Assembly: GCA_024695725.1 (NCBI GenBank)
Contig: JAILHQ010000064.1
Span: forward strand, 1-29,039
DNA length: 29,039 nucleotides
Direction of reading: 5' to 3'
Source: Cyanobacteria bacterium RUI128
GTDB lineage: Bacteria; Cyanobacteriota; Vampirovibrionia; Gastranaerophilales; Gastranaerophilaceae
A program made the translations under genes and the position numbers. Shown here piece after piece: positions 23,353 to 29,039 of the stretch (positions are counted from its first letter, which is position 1; every line of letters starts with the position of its first letter). The notes under the pieces were generated by a model. That model ran no database searches. It was not told where the DNA came from and saw nothing but the letters and a program-made list of their open reading frames with translations.

Positions 23353-23381
23353 TTGCAATTTCACTATGTTTGAGATAAAAT
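23353..23381 (+). promoter_or_regulatory. Sigma-70-type promoter for the glyQ unit
   Basis: TTGCAA (23353-23358), a 17-base spacer and TAAAAT (23376-23381) predict initiation near 23388. A perfect 10-bp palindrome, GTTGTACAAC (23390-23399), lies immediately at or after the start site and could be an operator. The ribosome-binding site is a GGGGAT stretch about 8 bases before the glyQ ATG. Confidence 0.7.
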
Positions 23382-23415
23382 AAGTGTACGTTGTACAACA
23401 TTGGGGATAATATAA

Positions 23416-24312
23416 ATGGAATTAAATTTTCAGGATTTGATATTGAATTTATCAGGTTTCTGGTCAAAGTACGGTTGCGTAATTCAACAGCCTTATGACA
23501 CAGAAAAAGGGGCATCAACAATGAACCCTGCAACATTTTTAAGAGCGTTAGGGCCTGAGCCATGGTCAACAGCTATGGTAGAGCCTTGTAGACGTCCGAC
23601 TGATGCAAGATACGGTGAAAATCCGAACAGACTCGGACACTATTTTCAATATCAGGTTCTTCTCAAACCTTCACCTGATAACGCTCAGGAATTGTACCTG
23701 AGCAGTCTTGAAGCAATGGGAATAGATCTATCAAAACACGATGTAAGATTTGTTGAAGATAACTGGGAGTCCCCTACTTTAGGCGCTGCCGGAGTAGGCT
23801 GGGAAGTTTGGCTTGACGGAATGGAAATTACTCAGTTTACATATTTCCAACAAGTCGGCGGCATTGAGGTTAAACCTGTTGCGCTTGAAATAACTTATGG
23901 TTTGGAAAGAATTGCGATGTATCTCCAAAACAAAGAATCAGTTTTTGATATCAACTGGAACAATAATCTTAAATACGGAGAAATATATCTGCAAAATGAA
24001 ATAGAACAGTCGAAATATAACTTTGAATATTCTGACGGTAAAACATTATTCACACTGTTTGACTTATACCAAAAAGAGGTCGATAACTGCATAAATGCAA
24101 AACTCGTTTTACCTGCGTATGACTATGTATTGAAATGTTCGCACACCTTCAACCTTCTGGATGCAAGAGGAGTGATAAGTAAAGACGAACGTATTAACTT
24201 CATTAACAGAGTCAGAACCATGGCGGCGGCTGTTGCAGGTCTTTACGTCGAACAGAGAAAAGAACTCGGATATCCGTTATGCAAAAACCAAAGAGAATTG
24301 GTAAACGCATAG
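23416..24312 (+). CDS. glyQ: Glycyl-tRNA synthetase alpha subunit
   Basis: This 298-residue catalytic subunit of the bacterial alpha2beta2 glycyl-tRNA synthetase activates glycine and transfers it to tRNA-Gly. The family is very conserved, and [60 protein letters not shown] and [10 protein letters not shown] are all present, as is [15 protein letters not shown]. Length is normal. The beta subunit gene glyS, which usually follows, is not in the window; instead two amino-acid permeases follow at a 28-base gap. The gene is first in a tight plus-strand unit with its own near-consensus promoter. Confidence 0.97.
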   Translation: MELNFQDLILNLSGFWSKYGCVIQQPYDTEKGASTMNPATFLRALGPEPWSTAMVEPCRRPTDARYGENPNRLGHYFQYQVLLKPSPDNAQELYLSSLEAMGIDLSKHDVRFVEDNWESPTLGAAGVGWEVWLDGMEITQFTYFQQVGGIEVKPVALEITYGLERIAMYLQNKESVFDINWNNNLKYGEIYLQNEIEQSKYNFEYSDGKTLFTLFDLYQKEVDNCINAKLVLPAYDYVLKCSHTFNLLDARGVISKDERINFINRVRTMAAAVAGLYVEQRKELGYPLCKNQRELVNA

Positions 24313-24340
24313 TTAACAGATAAAAAAGGACAACTAAAGG

Positions 24341-25918
24341 ATGCAAAATAAACATATTTTGGGTAATTTATTTACGAAATTACTCACAAGGAAAAACCCT
24401 GAAGATATGCTGGAAACAGCTTCAAAGGCAGGATTAGAAAAAACACTTACGGCAATTGACTTGATTATACTCGGAGTCGGAGCTATTATCGGCTCAGGTA
24501 TTTTTGCGGTTGTAGGTATTGCAGCAGCCGGACACGCAGGAACACCAGGCGCAGGGCCAGCATTGGTAGTTTCAATGATTATTGCAACTATCGCAAGTAT
24601 ATTTTCCGCTATGTGTTACAGTGAATTTTCAACAATGATACCTGTCGCGGGCGGTGCATACACATATACTTTCGTCACTTTAGGTGAATTTTGCGCCTGG
24701 ATAGTAGGGTGGCTGCTCACACTTGAATATTTGTTCGGATATATTGGGGTTGCCTGTTCCTGGTCAAAATATGTAATGAATTTCATGCAGAGGTTTTCAT
24801 TGTATCTTCCTGCATGGATTACCAATCCGCCTGAATGGCTTATTGATAATTACGGTTCGGTAAAACACACATTGGCATCAACAGGCGGGGATATATCAAG
24901 TATACCGCATTTTCTCGGGATACCGTTTTGTATAAATATACCTGCTATATTTATAGTATTAGTGACAACAGCGTTGCTGATAAAAGGAACAAAAGATTCA
25001 ACAAGAATGGCAGCAATAATGGTTTTCGTAAAACTTTCGGTTATTGCACTTTTTGTAATCTTCGGCGCGTTTTGTGTAAGGCCTGAAAATTGGACACCTT
25101 TCGCACCTAACGGGTTAAGCGGAATCTTTATGGGCGCCTTCACTATCTTCTTTGCCTATGTCGGTTTCGATGCATTGGCTACAACGGCAGAAGAATGTAA
25201 AAACCCTCAAAAAGATTTGCCGGTCGGTATAATCGGTTCACTAATTATCACAACTCTTGTATATATCTCGGTTGCACTTGTTTTAACAGGTATATACAAC
25301 ACAAGCGGACACGTTGCACAGGGATTTTTAAATGCACCGTTGGCATTTGTAATGAACCTGCATAATATAAAAATTGTACCTGAACTCATTTCAATAGGTG
25401 CAATTGCAGGGCTGACCTCAGTCCTTATGGTTCTCCATCTCGCAACAACACGTGTATTATATGCAATGAGCAGAGATAATTTCCTTCCGTCAGTTTTTCA
25501 AAAATTACATCCAAAATTTAAGACACCGCACGTTCTTACACTTTTGGTCGGTTTTTTATGCATAATAGGTACACTAACATTTAATGTCAGCGACGCGGCA
25601 AATTTATGCGTATACGGAACATTTGCATCATTTATCGTAATTTGTATAGCCGTTTTAATTTTGAGAAAAATTGATCCTGACAGACCAAGACCATTTAAGG
25701 TTCCGTGTTCACCATGGTTTCCTTTGTTCGGGATAATATGCTGCGGAGGCTTAATGCTCTATTCCTTTAAGGAATTAAAAGACTCTTCAACATTATTTGG
25801 AATTTGGATTGTTCTTGGTATAATTATTTATGCACTGTATGGTTATTCAAAAAACCGCAGAGCCGAAATTAGCAGCACAGAAGTAAAAAGAGATGAAAAA
25901 GACCTTATTACAAAATAA
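24341..25918 (+). CDS. APC-superfamily amino acid permease (CAT/YfnA-like), copy 1
   Basis: This 525-residue permease has about 12 hydrophobic segments. The substrate-binding GAIIGSGIF motif in the first membrane helix is at 47-55. FSAMCYSEFSTMIPVAGGAYTY in the second and third and AFTIFFAYVGFDALATTAEE in the sixth are typical of cationic amino-acid transporter-like (CAT) APC proteins. An N-terminal cytoplasmic stretch (KNPEDMLETASKAGLEKTLT) matches the family's usual leader. Substrate cannot be assigned from sequence alone. A glyQ neighbour hints at a link to glycine/alanine or general amino-acid supply, which is weak. An AAGGA stretch about 10 bases upstream is the likely ribosome-binding site. 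It overlaps copy 2 by 26 bases. Confidence 0.9.
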   Translation: MQNKHILGNLFTKLLTRKNPEDMLETASKAGLEKTLTAIDLIILGVGAIIGSGIFAVVGIAAAGHAGTPGAGPALVVSMIIATIASIFSAMCYSEFSTMIPVAGGAYTYTFVTLGEFCAWIVGWLLTLEYLFGYIGVACSWSKYVMNFMQRFSLYLPAWITNPPEWLIDNYGSVKHTLASTGGDISSIPHFLGIPFCINIPAIFIVLVTTALLIKGTKDSTRMAAIMVFVKLSVIALFVIFGAFCVRPENWTPFAPNGLSGIFMGAFTIFFAYVGFDALATTAEECKNPQKDLPVGIIGSLIITTLVYISVALVLTGIYNTSGHVAQGFLNAPLAFVMNLHNIKIVPELISIGAIAGLTSVLMVLHLATTRVLYAMSRDNFLPSVFQKLHPKFKTPHVLTLLVGFLCIIGTLTFNVSDAANLCVYGTFASFIVICIAVLILRKIDPDRPRPFKVPCSPWFPLFGIICCGGLMLYSFKELKDSSTLFGIWIVLGIIIYALYGYSKNRRAEISSTEVKRDEKDLITK

Positions 25919-27437
25919 TTTAATAAATAACTTATTGAGGTGTAAAAAACCTGACGAGTTGATTGAAGCGGGAAGTCAGTCAGGTTTAAAGAAAACTTTA
26001 AACGTATTTGATTTAATCGTAATAGGTATTGGTGCTGTTGTCGGTACAGGCATATTTACAATTATCGGTATTGCTATTCAAGGCGGAAAAGATATAGTAG
26101 GTGCAGGACCTGCTGTCGTCATATCTATGTTACTGGCAGCTCTTGCAAGTGTTTTTTCGGCCTTGTCATATTCAGAAATATCTGCAATGATTCCTGTTGC
26201 AGGGAGTGCCTACACATACACCTACGCAACAATGGGTGAATTTATGGCGTGGATGGTCGGATGGATACTTATGCTTGAGTATGCTATCGGCAATATTACA
26301 GTTGCTAGCGCATGGTCAGGGTATTTTTCACAATTTTTAAAAGGATTTAAGCACGTACTGCCGGCCTGGATAAGCAGTTGTCCTCTATGGCTCAGGAACG
26401 ACTACAGAACTATGTTTGTAATGTGCGACAAGTATAATTGGGATCCGCACAGCGTTATGCCATATCTCCATCTGCCGTTCAACATAGAAATACCTTTTGC
26501 AATTAATTTTCCTGCAATACTTATTGTATTTTTACTTACCGTACTACTTGTAAAGGGAGTAAAAGAATCGACAAGATTTGCAAGTATATTAGTTGCCCTG
26601 AACCTGTTTATTATAACTTCATTCATAATAGTAGGTTCATTTTACGTTGCGCCACATAACTGGTGGGAACCGTCTTTTATGCCTCACGGAGTAAAAGGTG
26701 TATTTATGGGTGCCTTCACAATATTTTTTGCATATATCGGATTTGATGCAATTTCAACAGCAGCCGAAGAAACAAAAAAACCGCAAAGAGATTTGCCAAT
26801 TGCGATATTGAGCACTTTGGTAATATGTACCTTGCTATATGTAATGGTAGCACTTGTTTTGACTGGAATATTACCTTGCGGAGCAATCGACACACAAGCT
26901 CCTCTTGCTCACGCAATGAGATGTATCGGGAAAGACTGGTACGCAGGTTTGATTTCAGTCGGAGCCTTATGTGCTCTCACAACGGTTTTATTAATATATC
27001 AGTTAGGAACAACAAGAATATTATTCGCAATGAGCAGAGATAACTTTTTACCAAAATCACTTAATGCTGTTCATAAGAAATATAAAACACCACATGTTAT
27101 GACCTGGTTGTCAGGCTTAATCGTCATTATATGTGCATTATTTATGGATCTGGATGTTTCAGCCGCTCTTTGTAATTTCGGCACATTCACATCATTTATT
27201 CTGATATGCATTATGGTTCTGATTTTACGTAAGACAGAACCTGACAGACCAAGACCCTTTAAGGTTCCGTTCTGTCCACTCTTTCCTATATTGGGTATTA
27301 TAACTTGTGCATTTCTGATGTGGTGCAGATTTGCAAACGATGCAGATTCTCCGATGTACTTCCTGGTTTGGTTATTAATAGGTCTTGCCATTTACGCATT
27401 TTACGGATACAGTAATAAGCGGCGGAACGAAGATTAG
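25893..27437 (+). CDS. APC-superfamily amino acid permease (CAT/YfnA-like), copy 2
   Basis: This 514-residue paralogue of the upstream permease has the same architecture. Its GAVVGTGIF falls at exactly the same residues (47-55), and FSALSYSEISAMIPVAGSAYTY, AFTIFFAYIGFDAISTAAEE and the DRPRPFKVP segment near the end are also shared. The first ATG, preceded by AAAGAG inside the 3' end of copy 1, gives an N-terminal leader the same length as that of copy 1, which supports this start. A 26-base overlap indicates coupled translation. The extracellular loops differ most: copy 2 has a longer loop with a YNWDPHSVMPYLHLP stretch. The two may therefore have diverged in substrate range. It ends 11 bases before a tRNA gene. 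Confidence 0.9.
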   Translation: MKKTLLQNNLINNLLRCKKPDELIEAGSQSGLKKTLNVFDLIVIGIGAVVGTGIFTIIGIAIQGGKDIVGAGPAVVISMLLAALASVFSALSYSEISAMIPVAGSAYTYTYATMGEFMAWMVGWILMLEYAIGNITVASAWSGYFSQFLKGFKHVLPAWISSCPLWLRNDYRTMFVMCDKYNWDPHSVMPYLHLPFNIEIPFAINFPAILIVFLLTVLLVKGVKESTRFASILVALNLFIITSFIIVGSFYVAPHNWWEPSFMPHGVKGVFMGAFTIFFAYIGFDAISTAAEETKKPQRDLPIAILSTLVICTLLYVMVALVLTGILPCGAIDTQAPLAHAMRCIGKDWYAGLISVGALCALTTVLLIYQLGTTRILFAMSRDNFLPKSLNAVHKKYKTPHVMTWLSGLIVIICALFMDLDVSAALCNFGTFTSFILICIMVLILRKTEPDRPRPFKVPFCPLFPILGIITCAFLMWCRFANDADSPMYFLVWLLIGLAIYAFYGYSNKRRNED

Positions 27438-27448
27438 TATTGCGCTAT

Positions 27449-27522
27449 GTGTCCGTAGCTCAGTTGGATAGAGCGTAAGTTTCCGAAGCTTGAGGTCATG
27501 GGTTCGACTCCCATCGGACACG
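27449..27522 (+). tRNA. tRNA-Arg, anticodon CCG
   Basis: This 74-base cloverleaf has a perfect 7-bp acceptor stem: GTGTCCG (27449-27455) with CGGACAC (27515-27521). The D-arm begins TAGCTCAG. The anticodon loop TTCCGAA carries CCG at 27483-27485, reading the rare CGG codon. The T-arm is ATGGG-TTCGACT-CCCAT, the discriminator base is G at 27522, and CCA is not encoded. The anticodon stem includes G-T pairs at its ends. It sits between two protein genes on the same strand, with gaps of 11 and 18 bases, and no promoter or terminator is evident, so it is probably cut out of a polycistronic transcript. Confidence 0.95.
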
Positions 27523-27540
27523 TTTTATAAAGGATATTAT

Positions 27541-28866
27541 ATGAAAAAAGTCTATATAGAAACACTGGGGTGCCAGATGAATAAATCAGATGCTGAACGT
27601 ATGTTTGGCATGCTGGAATACCTCGATTACGAAAAAACAGAAGAGCCAAAGAAGGCTGATTTACTGATAATCAATACGTGTTCAATACGACAATTATCAG
27701 AAGATAAAGCCTATAGTCAAATCGGGGTTTGGGGAAAATGGAAAAAAAGACGACCAAATATAAAAATAGGTTTTTCAGGCTGCGTCGCACAACAAGTTAA
27801 AGAAGATTTATTTAAACGTGCGCCTTATGTTGATATGATTATTGGCACACAAAGACTGTACGAATTACCTGAACTTATAAAACGAATAGAAGCAGGGGAA
27901 AGAGTTTGTTCCTGTGACGAGACACCATATACAGAAAAAGATTATAAAATCAATCGTGTAAAAAGCATCAATGCCTGGGTCCCGATTATGGAGGGGTGCA
28001 ACAACTTCTGCTCATACTGCATTGTTCCTTACACAAGAGGTAGAGAACGTTCAAGAAATTTTGAGAATATTATGAACGAAATCAAAAAGGCTCTGGCCGA
28101 AGGTTTTAAAGAAATAACACTTCTAGGGCAGAATGTAGACAGCTACAAGGGAAAGGGAACAAATGGAGAAGAAATAAACCTGTCGGGCTTACTAAAAGCA
28201 ATTAACTCACTTGATGAATACGGTAAATTCAGAGTGCGTTTCGTAACCTCATACCCGACAGATATTACAGATGAACTAATCGATACCGTAAATGAATGTG
28301 ATAAGGTGTGCGAATATTTTCATATTCCTATGCAGTCAGGGGATGATTATGTTCTAAAAAAAATGAACAGAAGATATGATGTTGCAACTTATAAAAAAAT
28401 ATGCGACCATCTACGTTCAAAAATTAAAGATGTAACAATTACTAGCGACTTTATAGCAGGGTTCCCCGGAGAAACTGAAGAACAGTTTCAAAATACTCTT
28501 AACTCAATGAAAATGCTAGAGTTGGACTATTCAAATACGGCAGCATATTCCCCAAGAGAAAAAACGGTTGCGGCGAAATGGGTGGATAAATATATTCCGG
28601 AAGATGAGAAAGTGGAACGACTTGCCAGATTAAATGAAACAAACAGAGAATGCTGCGTTTTATCCAACGAAAAATATATCGGACGAACAATGGAAATTCT
28701 TGTTGAGAAATTTGAGAACCACGATGGGAAAAATGTAATATCAGGAAGAACAAGAAATAACAAAATGGTTCACGTACCCTGCGATAAAGATTTAACCGGG
28801 GAATTTATTAACGTAAAAATCACTGGTTCTATGACCTGGTATCTCAAAGGCGAACAGTTAAACTAA
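27541..28866 (+). CDS. miaB: tRNA-2-methylthio-N6-dimethylallyladenosine synthase
   Basis: This 441-residue radical-SAM methylthiotransferase adds a methylthio group to i6A37 of tRNAs that read codons starting with U. The N-terminal UPF0004 domain holds the sulfur-donor cluster cysteines (Cys11 in ETLGCQMN, Cys47 in INTCS, Cys81 in SGCVAQ). The radical-SAM triad is Cys153, 157 and 160 in GCNNFCSYCIVPYTRGRERSR. A C-terminal TRAM domain (about 375-440) ends the protein. ETLGCQMNKSDAE and RGRERSR distinguish MiaB from RimO and MtaB. The start is ATG 27541, with AAAGGA six bases upstream; longer readings would enter the tRNA. The upstream tRNA-Arg(CCG) has G36 and so is not an expected MiaB substrate. 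Confidence 0.96.
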   Translation: MKKVYIETLGCQMNKSDAERMFGMLEYLDYEKTEEPKKADLLIINTCSIRQLSEDKAYSQIGVWGKWKKRRPNIKIGFSGCVAQQVKEDLFKRAPYVDMIIGTQRLYELPELIKRIEAGERVCSCDETPYTEKDYKINRVKSINAWVPIMEGCNNFCSYCIVPYTRGRERSRNFENIMNEIKKALAEGFKEITLLGQNVDSYKGKGTNGEEINLSGLLKAINSLDEYGKFRVRFVTSYPTDITDELIDTVNECDKVCEYFHIPMQSGDDYVLKKMNRRYDVATYKKICDHLRSKIKDVTITSDFIAGFPGETEEQFQNTLNSMKMLELDYSNTAAYSPREKTVAAKWVDKYIPEDEKVERLARLNETNRECCVLSNEKYIGRTMEILVEKFENHDGKNVISGRTRNNKMVHVPCDKDLTGEFINVKITGSMTWYLKGEQLN

Positions 28867-28876
28867 CCCTTAAATT

Positions 28877-29039
28877 TTATGAGAAGAGTTTGAAGGTTTT
28901 ATCAACGTTGTCTTTGATAACGTTCTTTAAGGTATCCATTTCATTCTTGATAGCACTGCGTTCATTTTCACAAGCAGCGAGTTCAGCGTCATATCTTGCA
29001 TCTTTTCTGTCGATTTTTCTCATATCAGCTTCATATTTT
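28877..29039 (-). CDS. C-terminal end of an unrecognised coiled-coil protein, start outside window
   Basis: Reading leftwards from the right edge, one frame is open for 53 codons and ends at a TAA (28877-28879). The peptide is highly charged and helical, KYEADMRKIDRKDARYDAEL and onward, ending VDKTFKLFS. It has heptad-like spacing and a short hydrophobic C-terminus. The open frame, helical composition and convergent placement, with only 10 bases after the miaB stop, support a real gene. The family cannot be named from this fragment. Confidence 0.65.
   Translation of the reverse strand, partial: KYEADMRKIDRKDARYDAELAACENERSAIKNEMDTLKNVIKDNVDKTFKLFS

Noticed and set aside
27490..27540. Extended miaB start at a TTG inside the tRNA
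   Set aside because: It overlaps the tRNA gene, whereas the ATG at 27541 has a well-spaced AAAGGA and gives the standard MiaB N-terminus.

Overview
The window looks like a chromosomal segment of a low-GC, Gram-negative (diderm), probably gut-associated bacterium. The evidence is an MlaE-type lipid-transport permease, SecDF, an LD-carboxypeptidase acting on peptidoglycan, a bacterial-type split glycyl-tRNA synthetase alpha subunit, and a giant secreted beta-helix protein with chlamydial Pmp-type GGA(I/V/L)/FxxN repeats. My best guess is a Gastranaerophilales/Melainabacteria-type organism, with Elusimicrobiota as an alternative. This rests on overall impression and gene mix only; no 16S or other phylogenetic marker search was possible.

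Region 1 (1-11888, minus strand) is almost entirely one gene. It encodes at least 3,962 residues of an exported repeat protein whose C-terminus lies beyond the left edge. It has a signal peptide, then arrays of GGA/FxxN repeats (about 50 copies in total) separated by a recurring spacer module of about 280-310 residues, seen six times. The arrays vary from about 2 to about 24 repeats while the spacer stays nearly constant. This is the most unusual object in the window. A 308-base non-coding leader with one good -10 box and two hairpins precedes it.

Region 2 (12197-20077) is housekeeping: dnaX (minus), divergent ldcA (plus), then on the minus strand a U32/RlhA-like protein, secF and secD (secD first in transcription order) and dapA. 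The dnaX start has no Shine-Dalgarno and sits 3-4 bases after the start site predicted from an extended -10 box. Near its 3' end is an A10 slippery run that leads to a stop soon after in either alternative frame. A hairpin terminator lies between secF and the U32 gene, and a strong promoter precedes secD.

Region 3 (20302-21636) is one unrecognised coiled-coil protein of 444 residues with no Cys, His or Trp. It has a T/S/G-rich hinge and a glycine/alanine-rich tail ending in Phe-Phe, behind a structured intergenic region.

Region 4 is a divergent pair of transcription units. To the left run ilvE and mlaE, overlapping by 8 bases. To the right runs a tight unit: glyQ, two tandem paralogous amino-acid permeases overlapping by 26 bases, tRNA-Arg(CCG), and miaB. 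Both units have near-consensus sigma-70 promoters with 17-base spacers in the 129-base gap. The right edge holds the C-terminal 53 residues of a further minus-strand coiled-coil gene.

No mobile elements, CRISPR arrays, phage genes or classical defence genes were seen. The candidate novel system is the modular giant surface protein, followed by the unknown coiled-coil protein.
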